Positions 25,511-34,838 of a stretch of 64,000 nucleotides of DNA are shown here, piece after piece. A model generated the notes under the pieces. The model did no database searches. It was given only the letters and a program-made list of their open reading frames with translations, and was not told the origin of the DNA. Numbering within the stretch: the stretch's first letter is position 1; every line of letters begins with the position of its first letter. The translations under genes and the position numbers were made by a program. The stretch is from Nitratireductor pacificus pht-3B (GTDB lineage Bacteria > Pseudomonadota > Alphaproteobacteria > Rhizobiales > Rhizobiaceae), in NCBI RefSeq assembly GCF_000300335.1, contig NZ_AMRM01000006.1, positions 62,001 to 126,000 on the forward strand, in the 5' to 3' direction.

Positions 25511-26485
25511 ATGAAGAAACTTGTCGGCCTTGCGGCCGTGCTTACCCTTGCGTCCAGCCTTTCCGCCTTTGCTTTCGAGCCGGCCAAGACAGAGTGCATC
25601 GCACCGGCGGCGCCCGGCGGCGGCTGGGACTTCACCTGCCGTCAGGTCGGCAAGACGCTGCAGGACCTCAAGCTCGTGCCCGGTTCGATGCAGGTCACCA
25701 ACGTCGCCGGCGGCGGCGGCGGCGTTGCCTATGCGGAAGTCGTCAGCAAGCGCGATGCGGACAATGAACTGATCGTCGCCGCGTCCTCGGCCACCGCGAC
25801 CCGCCTCGCGCAGGGCGCCTTCCCCGGCAACACGATGGACCAGGTTCGCTGGATCGGCTCGGTCGGCGCGGATTACGGCATCATCGCCGTCGCCAAGGAT
25901 TCGCCGGTCAACACGCTCCCCGAGCTGATGGACATGATCAAGAAGGATCCCTCGGCGGTATCGGTCGCAGGCGGTTCGGCCGTCGGCGGATGGGATCACC
26001 TCAAGGTGCTGATTGCCGCAAACAAGGCCGGCGTCGAGGATGTCCGCCAGGTCAAGTACGTCGCCTTCGACGGCGGCGGCGAGGCCGTCACGCAGCTCCT
26101 GGCCGGCTCGGTCCAGGCTTTCACGGGCGACGCCTCGGAAGCCAAGGGCTTCGTCGATTCCGGCGACATCAAGGTGATCGCCGTGCTGGCGCCCGAGCGG
26201 CTCGAGGGCGATTTCGCATCCTTCCCGACCGCCAAGGAACAGGGCATCGACGTGATCGGCGCCAACTGGCGCGGCTTCTACGCGCCCGGCAGCATGTCGG
26301 ACGACGCCTATGCCTACTGGGTCGATGCGATCGGCAAGGTCTATGCGTCGGATGAGTGGAAGGGCATCATGGCCGCCAACGGCCTCGCGCCCCTCGACCT
26401 GCAGGGCGACGAATTCCAGGCCTTCGTCAAGGAATCCATCGATTCCATCACCAATCTGTCCAAGCAGATCGGCATCGTGAAGTAA
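25511..26485 (+). CDS. tctC: tripartite tricarboxylate transporter substrate-binding protein
   Basis: The 324-aa periplasmic protein has a signal peptide (about 1-20), the TctC/Bug-family start CIAPAAPGGGWDFTCRQVGKTLQ (ligand carboxylate site) and GGSAVGGWDHLKV. Bug proteins bind di- and tricarboxylates and similar acids. ATG 25511 follows GGAGGAAAT; the frame is open from 25448 without homology. It forms one operon with tctB and tctA. Confidence 0.93.
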   Translation: MKKLVGLAAVLTLASSLSAFAFEPAKTECIAPAAPGGGWDFTCRQVGKTLQDLKLVPGSMQVTNVAGGGGGVAYAEVVSKRDADNELIVAASSATATRLAQGAFPGNTMDQVRWIGSVGADYGIIAVAKDSPVNTLPELMDMIKKDPSAVSVAGGSAVGGWDHLKVLIAANKAGVEDVRQVKYVAFDGGGEAVTQLLAGSVQAFTGDASEAKGFVDSGDIKVIAVLAPERLEGDFASFPTAKEQGIDVIGANWRGFYAPGSMSDDAYAYWVDAIGKVYASDEWKGIMAANGLAPLDLQGDEFQAFVKESIDSITNLSKQIGIVK

Positions 26486-26500
26486 TCTCACGCACGTCAT

Positions 26501-26529
26501 CGGGCCTGCCGGATCGTCCTGCAGGCCCG
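26501..26529 (+). promoter_or_regulatory. intercistronic hairpin after tctC
   Basis: CGGGCCTGC (26501-26509) and GCAGGCCCG (26521-26529) form a perfect 9-bp stem with an 11-nt loop and no T-tract. The placement between the binding-protein gene and the small membrane subunit suggests 3' protection of tctC mRNA. Confidence 0.6.
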
Positions 26530-26564
26530 AATTGCATCAGGACTCAAGAGGGAACGGTGCCGTC

Positions 26565-26996
26565 ATGAGCGATCGCATCTTCGGCGTTTTCGGCCTGCTG
26601 CTCGCTGCCTTCTATCTCTGGCAGGCGACGCAGATCGAACTCAGCTTCATCTCCGATCCATTCGGACCCAAGGCCTTTCCATACATGATCGGCATCGTGC
26701 TGGCCGTCGCCAGCGCCATCGTCGTGCTGAAGCCGGACACGGAGCCCGAATGGCCGAGCTTTCCGCGGCTGTTCGAGATCGGCATGGCCACCGCCGTGAT
26801 GATCGCCTACGCGATGTTTCTCAAGGAATACGGCTTCGTCGCCTGCACCGCGGTCGCGGCGGCCTATCTGTCATGGCGCCTCGGCGCCGCGCCGCTTTCG
26901 GCCGTCATTGCCGGCATAGCCATCGCCATCGGCATCTATGTCATCTTCCACCTCGTCCTCGGTCTGTCGCTGGCGCGCGGACCGTGGGGCTTCTGA
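26565..26996 (+). CDS. tctB: tripartite tricarboxylate transporter small membrane subunit
   Basis: This 143-aa protein has four hydrophobic segments. IFGVFGLLLAAFYLWQATQI and SDPFGPKAFPYMIGIVLAVAS are typical of TctB. It assembles with TctA in the inner membrane. Start ATG 26565 follows AAGAGGGAAC. Confidence 0.9.
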   Translation: MSDRIFGVFGLLLAAFYLWQATQIELSFISDPFGPKAFPYMIGIVLAVASAIVVLKPDTEPEWPSFPRLFEIGMATAVMIAYAMFLKEYGFVACTAVAAAYLSWRLGAAPLSAVIAGIAIAIGIYVIFHLVLGLSLARGPWGF

Positions 26997-27012
26997 GCCG
27001 GGAGGCAGACCA

Positions 27013-28548
27013 ATGGACACACTCGCTTCACTGGCCGACGGCTTCGCCGTCGCGCTCACCTGGCAGAACCTGTTCCTGGCGCTGATCGGCTGCTTTCTCG
27101 GCACCATCATCGGCGCACTGCCGGGCCTCGGCCCGTCCAACGGCGTGGCGATCCTCATTCCGCTCGCCTTCACGCTCGGCCTGCCGGCCACGCCGGCGCT
27201 GATCCTTCTGACCAGCGTCTATTACGGCGCCATGTATGGCGGGCGCATCTCGTCGATCCTGCTCAACATCCCCGGCGACGAGCCGGCCCTGATGACGACG
27301 CTCGACGGCTATCCGATGGCGCGCGCCGGCAAGGCCGGCGAGGCGCTGGCCATTTCCGGCATCGCCTCCTTCGTCGGCGCCTTCTTCGCCACCTGGGGTC
27401 TGGTCTTCCTCGCCCCGCAGCTCGTCAAGGTGGCGCTGCTGTTCGGCCCGGCGGAGTATTTCGCGCTGTTCGTGCTGGCCTTCGCCACGCTCGGCGGCGT
27501 CGCCAGCCGCAACCAGGCCAAGGCCGCCTTCGCCGCCGCCCTCGGTCTCGGCATCGCCACCATCGGCGTCGACGGCCAGACCGGCGTGCCTCGCTTCGCC
27601 TTCGGCGAGGTGCATCTCTATGACGGTATCGACTTCCTCGTCGCCATCGTCGGCCTGTTCGCGCTCTCGGAGGTGTTCATCTTCCTCGAGCACCGCGCCG
27701 GCGGCAGCGGCGCCGACGGGGCGATGAAGGTCGGCCGCGTCATTCCCCGGTGGAAGATGGTGCGCGAGACGGTGCCGGCCATGGGCCGCTCGACGATCCT
27801 CGGCTTCATCGCCGGCGTGCTGCCGGGCGCCGGCGCCTCGCTCGGCTCCTTCATCTCCTACACGTTCGAGAAGCGCATCTCCGACCGCAACGGCACGTTC
27901 GGCAAGGGCGATCCGCGCGGCATCGCGGCTCCCGAAGCCGGCAACAACGCCGCTGCCGGCGGGGCGCTCGTGCCGATGCTGGCGCTCGGCGTGCCGGGCT
28001 CCGGCACCACTGCCGTGCTGCTCGCCATGCTGCTCGCCCTCAACATCACGCCCGGGCCCCTGCTCTTCCAGCAGAACCCCGACGTGGTGTGGGGCCTGAT
28101 CGCCGCCCTGTTCATCGGCAATCTGATGCTGCTCGCCATGAACCTGCCGATGGTGTCGCTGTTCGTGCGGGTGCTGCTGATCCCGACACGCTACCTGATG
28201 CCCGCCGTGGCGATGATCTCCTTCGTCGGCATCTACGGCATCTCCGGCTCGACCTTCGACCTGATGGTGATGATCGCCTTCGGCGTTCTCGGCTGGGTGC
28301 TGCGCAAGCTCGACGTGCCGCTGGTGCCGATCATCCTCGGCGTGCTGCTCGGCGACCAGATGGAGAAGAACCTGCGCCGCGCCATGACCATCCATGACGG
28401 CGACTGGACGATGCTGTTCAACTCGTGGCTGGCCATCGGCCTATGGGCCTTCGCCATCGTCGGCTTCGTGCTGCCGCTGATCGTCGGGCGCTACTTCCGC
28501 CCGAAGATCGCCGACGAGCCGATCGCCGAGGGCGCCGATCCGGACTGA
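27013..28548 (+). CDS. tctA: tripartite tricarboxylate transporter large membrane subunit
   Basis: This 511-aa protein has about 11-12 helices. The two repeated TctA signatures are present: GALPGLGPSNGVAILIPLAF near the N-terminus and GVLPGAGASLGSFISYTFEKR after residue 280. YYGAMYGGRISSILLNIPGD and ALGVPGSGTTAVLL also match. It is the sodium- or proton-driven channel of the TTT importer. ATG 27013 follows GGGAGGCAGACC. A strong terminator lies 122 bp beyond the stop. Confidence 0.94.
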   Translation: MDTLASLADGFAVALTWQNLFLALIGCFLGTIIGALPGLGPSNGVAILIPLAFTLGLPATPALILLTSVYYGAMYGGRISSILLNIPGDEPALMTTLDGYPMARAGKAGEALAISGIASFVGAFFATWGLVFLAPQLVKVALLFGPAEYFALFVLAFATLGGVASRNQAKAAFAAALGLGIATIGVDGQTGVPRFAFGEVHLYDGIDFLVAIVGLFALSEVFIFLEHRAGGSGADGAMKVGRVIPRWKMVRETVPAMGRSTILGFIAGVLPGAGASLGSFISYTFEKRISDRNGTFGKGDPRGIAAPEAGNNAAAGGALVPMLALGVPGSGTTAVLLAMLLALNITPGPLLFQQNPDVVWGLIAALFIGNLMLLAMNLPMVSLFVRVLLIPTRYLMPAVAMISFVGIYGISGSTFDLMVMIAFGVLGWVLRKLDVPLVPIILGVLLGDQMEKNLRRAMTIHDGDWTMLFNSWLAIGLWAFAIVGFVLPLIVGRYFRPKIADEPIAEGADPD

Positions 28549-28670
28549 GGGGCTGCGACCGGACCGGCTCGGCTCGGCGCTCCATGAAACGCTGAGCCCG
28601 CCATTTCCCCTCGTTTCGGCGCGCCTCGGATGCCAGCCGGTTCCAACTGACAGAGCACCGCTCGACAATG

Positions 28671-28697
28671 CGCCCGCCGGCTTCCGGCGGGCGTTTT
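28671..28697 (+). terminator. rho-independent terminator after tctCBA
   Basis: CGCCCGCCGG (28671-28680) and CCGGCGGGCG (28684-28693) form a perfect 10-bp stem with a 3-nt loop, followed by TTTT. The gap 28549-28854 holds this terminator and the palindrome at 28735-28746 and nothing else I can recognise. Confidence 0.9.
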
Positions 28698-28734
28698 CGT
28701 TCGTCCGGATCAGCTTTCATCCTCAGTATATTTC

Positions 28735-28746
28735 AATTGATCAATT
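28735..28746. promoter_or_regulatory. AT-rich palindrome upstream of the MFS efflux gene
   Basis: AATTGATCAATT is a perfect 12-bp palindrome inside a larger symmetric AT-rich block whose outer arms are TTCAAT (28732-28737) and ATTGAA (28752-28757). It is 109 bp before the MFS start. It has the size and look of a MarR- or TetR-type operator, but no such regulator gene is adjacent. Confidence 0.5.
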
Positions 28747-28854
28747 AATTCATTGAATGATAGAAGATGCGCAGACTCAACCTGCGCATCCGCACCGGCC
28801 GTGGCCTGCCACTAGCCTCGTGCCGAAGCGCTCCAAGAACGGAGTTCCTTCCTC

Positions 28855-30312
28855 ATGTCGACCTCGCCGACAGACAGCATCGCGGCCCGGCCCTATCCGG
28901 GCGCGGAACCCCTGCCCGATCCGGAAGCGCTCGCCGGCGCCACCGGGCGCGCGCCGCGACTTGCCTTTCGCATTCTTGCCCTGGTCCAGGGCACATTGAT
29001 CTTTACCATCGCCCTTATCCTCGTGCCCCTGCCGGAGATCGGCCGGCAAATGGGCCTGACCAGCGCCGAGATGCTGCTGGTCAGCGTCGGCTACGGCCTG
29101 CCCTATGGCGGGCTCCTGCTGTTCGGCGGGCGCCTGGCCGACCGCTACGGCGGCAGGCGCGTCTTCGTCGCGGGACTGACGCTGTTCGCGCTCGCATCGG
29201 CGCTGGCGGTGCTGGCGGCGGACTTCGAGACCCTGGTCGCGGCCCGATTCCTGCAGGGCATTGCTGCCGCCATGGTCGCGCCCGCGGCGATGGCGATCCT
29301 GCAGGCGCTGTTTCCCTCGCCCGAGCGGTTCGGCCGCGCGATGGCCGTCTGGGGCGGCGTCTCGGTGCTGGGCGCGACGCTCGCCCCAGTGATGTCCGGC
29401 ATCCTGACCAACTGGTTCTCCTGGCGCTGGATGTTCGCCGTGCCGATCGTCGTTTCGCTGATCGGCCTGGCGGCGGCCGGCCGCATCCTGCCGCCGGCGC
29501 GGGCTTCGGCGACCTCGCGTCCGGGCCTCGATCCGCTCGGCGCAGCGCTCGCGACCCTCGGCATCTCGATCGGCAGCTACGGCCTCGTCGCCAGCGGCGA
29601 CCATGGCTGGACGTCGGGCGCGGTCTTCGCGCCCGTCCTCGCCGGACTGGCGCTGCTTGTGCTCTTCGCCATCGTCGAGCGCCGCGTCGCCGATCCGCTG
29701 CTGCCGCCCGGCTTTCTGGCCGCACCGCGCCGGCTGGTCGGCCTCGCCGGCATGCTGTTCGCCGCCGCAGCCTCCGGTCTCGTCATGTTCCTCCTGTCGC
29801 TGTTTCTCCAGCAGCAATGGGGCTGGAGCACGCTGGCGACCGCCGGCGCCTATGTGCCGCTGATGATCGCGCTGGTCGGCGCCAATCACGTCGCGGGACG
29901 CCTCGTGGAAGCGTTCGGCGCCGGCCGCATCGTCGTCGCCGGGCTGGTTATCGGCGCGGCCGGCTTCGCCCTGCTGCTCGGCATCGACCGTTCCAGCAGT
30001 TTCGGCCTCGGCATCGTGCCCGGCACCGTCGTTCTGCCGATCGGCATGGCGCTCGTCTTCGCCGGCTCGGCGGTGCTGTCCACCGCCGATGTCCCGCAAA
30101 ACCGGGCCGGCCTTGCCGGCGGCGTGATGAACACGGCGATGGAGCTTGGCCCGACGGTCGGCCTGGCGGCGCTGATGGCGGTCGCGGCGCTGCGCAGCGA
30201 CCCGGTGGCCGGCTATGCTCTGGCCTATGGCACGGCAGGCGTCGCCTATCTCGTCCTTGCGCTGATCGCCCTGCCGCTCGTCTGGCGCAACACGCCGGCG
30301 CGCCGGCTCTGA
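28855..30312 (+). CDS. MFS transporter, DHA2-type drug/solute efflux
   Basis: The 485-aa protein has a 35-residue cytoplasmic N-terminal tail and about 14 helices. MFS motif A appears as GGRLADRYGGRRVFVAG, and the proton-antiporter motif C region as VLGATLAPVMSGILTNWFSWRWMFAV. Several other segments (SRPGLDPLGAALATLGI; MNTAMELGPTVG) fit DHA2 exporters of the EmrB/SmvA kind. The substrate is unknown. It has its own AT-rich promoter region with a palindrome and converges with the DMT gene, with 4 bp between them. Confidence 0.87.
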   Translation: MSTSPTDSIAARPYPGAEPLPDPEALAGATGRAPRLAFRILALVQGTLIFTIALILVPLPEIGRQMGLTSAEMLLVSVGYGLPYGGLLLFGGRLADRYGGRRVFVAGLTLFALASALAVLAADFETLVAARFLQGIAAAMVAPAAMAILQALFPSPERFGRAMAVWGGVSVLGATLAPVMSGILTNWFSWRWMFAVPIVVSLIGLAAAGRILPPARASATSRPGLDPLGAALATLGISIGSYGLVASGDHGWTSGAVFAPVLAGLALLVLFAIVERRVADPLLPPGFLAAPRRLVGLAGMLFAAAASGLVMFLLSLFLQQQWGWSTLATAGAYVPLMIALVGANHVAGRLVEAFGAGRIVVAGLVIGAAGFALLLGIDRSSSFGLGIVPGTVVLPIGMALVFAGSAVLSTADVPQNRAGLAGGVMNTAMELGPTVGLAALMAVAALRSDPVAGYALAYGTAGVAYLVLALIALPLVWRNTPARRL

Positions 30313-30316
30313 GCCT

Positions 30317-31222
30317 TCAACCTCCCGAGGCGGCGTGGTTTCGCACCCCTGCCGTCCGGGCCGTCCGGGCTGTCCGGTAAGTCAGGAAACCGGTGGCGGC
30401 AACGATGATCGCCGCCCCCACCACCGTGTTCAGGCTCGGCACCTCGCCGAAGAAGAGATAGCCGACCGCGCCGGACAGGATCAGGCTCGCATAGCCAAGC
30501 GGCCCGAGAAAGCCGGCATCGCCCAGCCAGTGGGCGCGCAGGAAGCAGAATTGCGCGGCCTGCGAAAAGACGCCCACCGCCAGCAGGAACGGCCAGTGCG
30601 CCGCGTCGACCATCTGCCAGCCCGTCAGCGCCGGCCAGGCGGTGATCAACGCCAGTCCGCCCGTATAGAACAGCATCATCACCACCGGCGGCGTGCCCTT
30701 CAGTTGCCGCGTGACGATGATCGCCCCCGTACCGGCGAGGACGGCGGCAAGTGCCGCGAGCAGCGCCGGCGTCCATGGTACGTTGCCGGGACTTGCCGCA
30801 ATGAAGGCGCCGACCAGCCCCAGCGCCGCCGCCAGCCAGCGCGAGCCGGACACCGCCTCGCGCAGGATCAGCGCCGACAGCGCCACCAGCACCACGGGCC
30901 GCGTGAAATTCATGGTCATGTAGAAGGCGAGCGGCAGATGCGCCACGGCGTAGAAACCGCCCGTCAGCGCAACCGCCGACAGCGCCACGCGGAAAAGATG
31001 CAGCCCCGGCCGGTCGATGCGGGCGAGCACATGGCGCTGGCGCGCCAGCCACGGCAGGATCAGCACGAAGCCCGTCAGCGCCCGCAGGAAGACGAGCTGC
31101 CATGCGGGATAGCCGGCGCCCAGCGCCTTGACGATGGAGATGGCCCAGATGTTGAGGCCCATATCCGCCATCAGCCAAAGGCCGGCGCGCAGATTGTCCT
31201 TTGCCGAGGCGCCGCCGCTCAC
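30317..31222 (-). CDS. DMT-superfamily (EamA) transporter
   Basis: This 301-aa protein has ten hydrophobic segments in two EamA repeats (first about 13-140, second about 150-290). It starts with GTG at 31222, overlapping the PIG-L stop (GTGA), so translation is coupled to the deacetylase. EamA proteins mostly export metabolites but some import them. It is the last gene of the ROK-PIG-L-DMT operon, which suggests it moves a product or substrate of the deacetylase. Confidence 0.85.
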   Translation of the reverse strand: MSGGASAKDNLRAGLWLMADMGLNIWAISIVKALGAGYPAWQLVFLRALTGFVLILPWLARQRHVLARIDRPGLHLFRVALSAVALTGGFYAVAHLPLAFYMTMNFTRPVVLVALSALILREAVSGSRWLAAALGLVGAFIAASPGNVPWTPALLAALAAVLAGTGAIIVTRQLKGTPPVVMMLFYTGGLALITAWPALTGWQMVDAAHWPFLLAVGVFSQAAQFCFLRAHWLGDAGFLGPLGYASLILSGAVGYLFFGEVPSLNTVVGAAIIVAATGFLTYRTARTARTAGVRNHAASGG

Positions 31223-33573
31223 GGCCGCGCCAGGAGATTGGCCATGAGGCGGAAGGCGCCCGGCACAAGCTTCTCCATCTGGTGATGCAGGATCAGCGCC
31301 ACATGGCTGTGCCGTCCCTTGCCGATCCTTGCCGACAGAAGCGCGCCCCGGTGCGGCGCCTCGTCCGGGTCGGCCATTTCCAGGAGCGGCTCGTAGTCCG
31401 GGTCCCAGCTCTTGGCGAAGTACAGCCCGCGCTCCTTGTGCCAGCCGGCCCAGTCGTCGGCCGTGATGCGGTTCGGCGTGTTGAACAGCGGGTGGTCGGG
31501 CTGGAGATGCGTCACCTCGGCGTTCTCATCGGTCACGCGCCAGCGCAGCGAGGGCTTGCCGATCTCCAGCATCCGCGGCGGCACGCGCTGCGGGTCCCAG
31601 GCGTCCCAGGGCCGGTGATAGAGCGTCACCAGATTGCCACCCGCCGCAACCCAGTCATGCACGAGCGGCATCGCCGCCTTCAGCGCCGGCCGCGTCCGCA
31701 TGGCGAAGATGCCGACCAGCAGCGTGTCGAATGCCTTGAGCCCCTCCGTGGTCAGCGCGCCGTCGTCCAGCTCGGTCACGTCGAGGCCGAGCGCCCGCAG
31801 CCAGCGGCAAACCCGGTCGTTGCCGCCGCCCACATAGCCGATGCGCGCCTCCGGTAGCGTCACGTCGAGGACGCGCACCGAAAGCGCTGCCGGAAAAGCC
31901 CGCGCATGCACGCCGATATGCGGATAGGCGATGCGGTTCACCGTCATCACCGGCTCATCGTCGAGCCGCAGCGGCAGGCTGTACAGCCCCGGCGCGACGC
32001 CCTGCGCGGCCGTCACCTGCAACATGCCGCCGGCGGGTTCGGCCCGCCAGCCGTCCGGCAGGTCGAGCGAGGCCTTCGCCTCCGCCGGAAAGGCATCGGC
32101 GATGCGCACGGCAATGCTGCGGCCGCCGGCCGCCAGGTTGATCAGCGCCCGGTCCGGCGCCAGTGTCGCCGAGCGTGCCGGCAGCACGACGGGCGGCGTC
32201 TCCAGCGGCAGCAGCGTCTCGGCGGAAACACTGTCGACGGTGACGCCGACGCGCATCGCCGGCAGGCGCGCGCGGCCCGGCGTGTAGCTCGCCGGATAGG
32301 GATCGGAGGGCGCCGCGTCCGCCGCCACCTGGATCGTTCCGTTCACGAACCGCCATCCCCTCGGCACCACCGGCGTAATCTCGGCCGCCGCGCCAACGGC
32401 CTCGACATGGAGGGCGGCGCTTTCGCCCGGCCTCAGCAGGTCGGCGGCAAGCGCTGCGCGCAGCTCGACGCCGCTGGCGACGCGCATCACGTGCGAAAGC
32501 TGCTGCTCCTTTGCCGCCAGGCGATGCTGCACCTCGGCCCGCGCGCGCTCCGGACAGGCATCGCGCGCGGCGCGCACCTTGGTCAGCGCCGCCGCCGCGT
32601 GGCGGGCAACCGCCTGCATGTCCGGAAAGGCGCCGATCGCCGCATTGCAATCGGCCTGCGCGCCCGCAAGCCCGGCCTCGACCTCCGGCGCGCCGGCAAA
32701 GGCGGCCAGCTGCGACAGGTCGGCCGGCAGGCCGGCCGTCAGCGCCTTGTCCGGGCCGTCCACCGTGGAGCGCACCAGATGCAGCGGCCAGTCCTTCCTT
32801 GTGCCGTGCGGCACCCAGCGGCCCATGCCCTGCGTCCGATGGAAGGCGCGCGACTGTTCGCCGATCTGCGCCCAGCTCCAGCCGGTCACGGGATCCTCGC
32901 CGCTCGCTTCCACCGTCAGCGTGGCGTTGGGCGGCGGCAGGTCGTCGTCATAGGCGTCGCCCGCGCCCGACCAGGCCGGCAGATAGAGCTTCTTCACCTG
33001 CCAGACCGGTAGGTCCACGCCTGAGAAGGTCGGGTCGGCGGCGGCGCTTACCACATCATGCGCCATCTCCGTCATGGCCCGGTGGTGGCCATGCTGGCCG
33101 GGAATGTTCAGGAAGGTCGGGCAGATGATGTCGGGCCGTTCCGTGCGGACAATCTCGACGAAGCGCTTCAGCGTCCGCTCGCGCCCCCATTTCTCCAGGG
33201 TTTCCGTGCCGCTCTTCGAAAAGCCGAAGTCGAAGATCGCATCGTCGGGCGTTTCGGAGAGCCAGTAAAGATTGAGGTTGAGCACGTCCGCCGCCCGCTC
33301 CATCTCCGCCGTGCGCACCACGCCGAGATCATGCGTGACCTCGGTGCCGATGTCGTTCTGCCCGCCCTCGCCGCGCGTCGAACAGGCATAGGAGAGCGAC
33401 AGCCCGTCGCGAAAGGCGAGCGCGGCCAGCATCTCGGAGGTCTCGTCGTCCGGGTGGGCGCCCGTGTTCATGAACGACACGCAGGACCTGAGCGGCGCCA
33501 GCGCCCGCCAAAGCCGAACGATGCGCGGGCTGCGCATCTGCGCGGCGATGCGTTCCTGATCGGAAACGGGCAT
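31219..33573 (-). CDS. large PIG-L family deacetylase with C-terminal ThuA/glutamine-amidotransferase-like domain
   Basis: This 784-aa protein has an N-terminal PIG-L (LmbE-like) zinc hydrolase domain with NTGAHPDDETSEML (His40, Asp43 and neighbours) and the second metal motif GQHGHHRAMTEMAHD. A middle region (about 400-560) looks beta-rich. The C-terminal part (about 565-784; RIGYVGGGNDRVCRWLRALG, LVTLYHRPWDAW) looks like a ThuA/class I amidotransferase-like fold. PIG-L enzymes remove N-acetyl groups from GlcNAc-type conjugates. No signal peptide is seen, so it acts in the cytoplasm. Start follows GGAGGTCTGGA, 19 bp after the ROK stop. Confidence 0.85.
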   Translation of the reverse strand: MPVSDQERIAAQMRSPRIVRLWRALAPLRSCVSFMNTGAHPDDETSEMLAALAFRDGLSLSYACSTRGEGGQNDIGTEVTHDLGVVRTAEMERAADVLNLNLYWLSETPDDAIFDFGFSKSGTETLEKWGRERTLKRFVEIVRTERPDIICPTFLNIPGQHGHHRAMTEMAHDVVSAAADPTFSGVDLPVWQVKKLYLPAWSGAGDAYDDDLPPPNATLTVEASGEDPVTGWSWAQIGEQSRAFHRTQGMGRWVPHGTRKDWPLHLVRSTVDGPDKALTAGLPADLSQLAAFAGAPEVEAGLAGAQADCNAAIGAFPDMQAVARHAAAALTKVRAARDACPERARAEVQHRLAAKEQQLSHVMRVASGVELRAALAADLLRPGESAALHVEAVGAAAEITPVVPRGWRFVNGTIQVAADAAPSDPYPASYTPGRARLPAMRVGVTVDSVSAETLLPLETPPVVLPARSATLAPDRALINLAAGGRSIAVRIADAFPAEAKASLDLPDGWRAEPAGGMLQVTAAQGVAPGLYSLPLRLDDEPVMTVNRIAYPHIGVHARAFPAALSVRVLDVTLPEARIGYVGGGNDRVCRWLRALGLDVTELDDGALTTEGLKAFDTLLVGIFAMRTRPALKAAMPLVHDWVAAGGNLVTLYHRPWDAWDPQRVPPRMLEIGKPSLRWRVTDENAEVTHLQPDHPLFNTPNRITADDWAGWHKERGLYFAKSWDPDYEPLLEMADPDEAPHRGALLSARIGKGRHSHVALILHHQMEKLVPGAFRLMANLLARP

Positions 33574-33592
33574 TCCAGACCTCCAGGGTTGT

Positions 33593-34792
33593 TCAAGTCT
33601 TCGCGGCGATGCGCGGCGTGATCGTGTCGTGGATGACGAGGGCGGCCCCGCCCAGCGCGGCCGTCAGGCGGCCGCACGCGCCACGCATCACGCGCGGCGT
33701 CTTCCGGCCGGGCCGGACGGCGACGGAGCCGCCCGCAAGGGAGAGCCCGCCGATCAGATGATCGAGCACGGCATTGGGCATCGCTCCGCCAAGGATCACC
33801 GTTTCTGGGTCGAACAGGTTCTCGATCATGCCGATCGCCTGCGACAGCGGCGCAGCCGCCGCGTCGAGCCAGGCCATCAGCGCGGGATTGTTCTCGTGGT
33901 AGAGGCGTTCGATGTCGCTGGCGCTCGCCAGTTCGATGCCGGCGGCGGCGAGTTCGGTCCGCGCCGCGATGCGGCTCGCATAGGTTTCGAGACAGCCCCG
34001 GTTGCCGCAGGCGCATTGCCGCCCGCCGGGCGTCACCACCACATGGCCGATCTCGCCCGCATTGCCGAAGGCGCCGCGCTGCACCTCGCCATCGGCCACC
34101 ATGCCGAGGCCGAGACCGGCGCCGAAATAGATGAAGCAATAGGTCCTGAGGCCGGAGGCGACGCCGCGCACGCGCTCGGCGACCGCCGCCGCCGTCGCGT
34201 CGTTCTCGACGATCACCGCCGTCTCCAGCGCTTCCTCGAACAGCGCCGTCGCGTCCGTTTCGCCCCAGCCCTGCAGCGCCGACTGGCCCGCGCCGGAAAT
34301 GCCGACATTGCCGAACGGACCCGGCATCACCACGCCCGCGCCGAGCAGCCGCTGGTTCTTCATCGGCCGAGCCACAAGCGCGCCGGCGCGGATCTCGCGC
34401 GCCGCCGCCGCGACCGAGGCCGGGGCGCTGTCGGTCAAGGCGATGCGCGTGGTGAACAGCGTCTCGCCTTCCAGGTCGACCAGCGCGCCGAACATGGCGT
34501 CCGGGCGCACCTCGATGCCGAGCGCCGCCGCGCCATGACCGTTCAGCCGGTATTGCAGCGCCGGAAGGCCGCGCCCCGCCACCTGCCGCCCCGCCTCGGC
34601 GAGGAACCCGTCCTCGACCAGTTCGGCGATGATGTTGCTGACGGCCTGCGTCGAAAGACCCGAAATGCGCGCCAGCTCGGCGCGGCCGACGGGCTGCTGC
34701 TCGGATACGTGGCCGAGCACGACCTGCCGGTTGTGCAGGCGCGTCCGTTCGGCATTGGAACCGACGATGCGGCGCGGGCTCGTGATTTTCAT
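33593..34792 (-). CDS. ROK-family transcriptional repressor
   Basis: The 399-aa protein has an N-terminal winged helix (RAELARISGLSTQAVSNIIAELVEDGFL), then the ROK sugar-kinase-like domain with VVMPGPFGNVG, IVENDATAAAV and the zinc motif HVVVTPGGRQCACGNRGCLE. Members such as NagC, Mlc and XylR repress sugar operons and release on binding a sugar or sugar phosphate. It is divergent from the sugar ABC importer, and two abutting 17-bp operators lie between them. Confidence 0.92.
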   Translation of the reverse strand: MKITSPRRIVGSNAERTRLHNRQVVLGHVSEQQPVGRAELARISGLSTQAVSNIIAELVEDGFLAEAGRQVAGRGLPALQYRLNGHGAAALGIEVRPDAMFGALVDLEGETLFTTRIALTDSAPASVAAAAREIRAGALVARPMKNQRLLGAGVVMPGPFGNVGISGAGQSALQGWGETDATALFEEALETAVIVENDATAAAVAERVRGVASGLRTYCFIYFGAGLGLGMVADGEVQRGAFGNAGEIGHVVVTPGGRQCACGNRGCLETYASRIAARTELAAAGIELASASDIERLYHENNPALMAWLDAAAAPLSQAIGMIENLFDPETVILGGAMPNAVLDHLIGGLSLAGGSVAVRPGRKTPRVMRGACGRLTAALGGAALVIHDTITPRIAAKT

Positions 34793-34804
34793 ATCAGCCT
34801 ATTA

Positions 34805-34821
34805 ATTCAACTAACTTGAAT
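34805..34821. promoter_or_regulatory. candidate ROK operator, copy 1
   Basis: ATTCAACTAACTTGAAT is an inverted repeat with perfect 6-bp arms (ATTCAA/TTGAAT) around a 5-bp core. It lies 13 bp upstream of the ROK start codon and touches copy 2. Confidence 0.65.
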
Positions 34822-34838
34822 ATTCAACTTGATTGAGT
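34822..34838. promoter_or_regulatory. candidate ROK operator, copy 2
   Basis: ATTCAACTTGATTGAGT has the same 6-5-6 layout as copy 1, with one arm mismatch (ATTCAA/TTGAGT). It starts at the base after copy 1 ends, so the two 17-bp sites are in tandem without spacer, in the AT-rich divergent promoter region. Confidence 0.55.
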
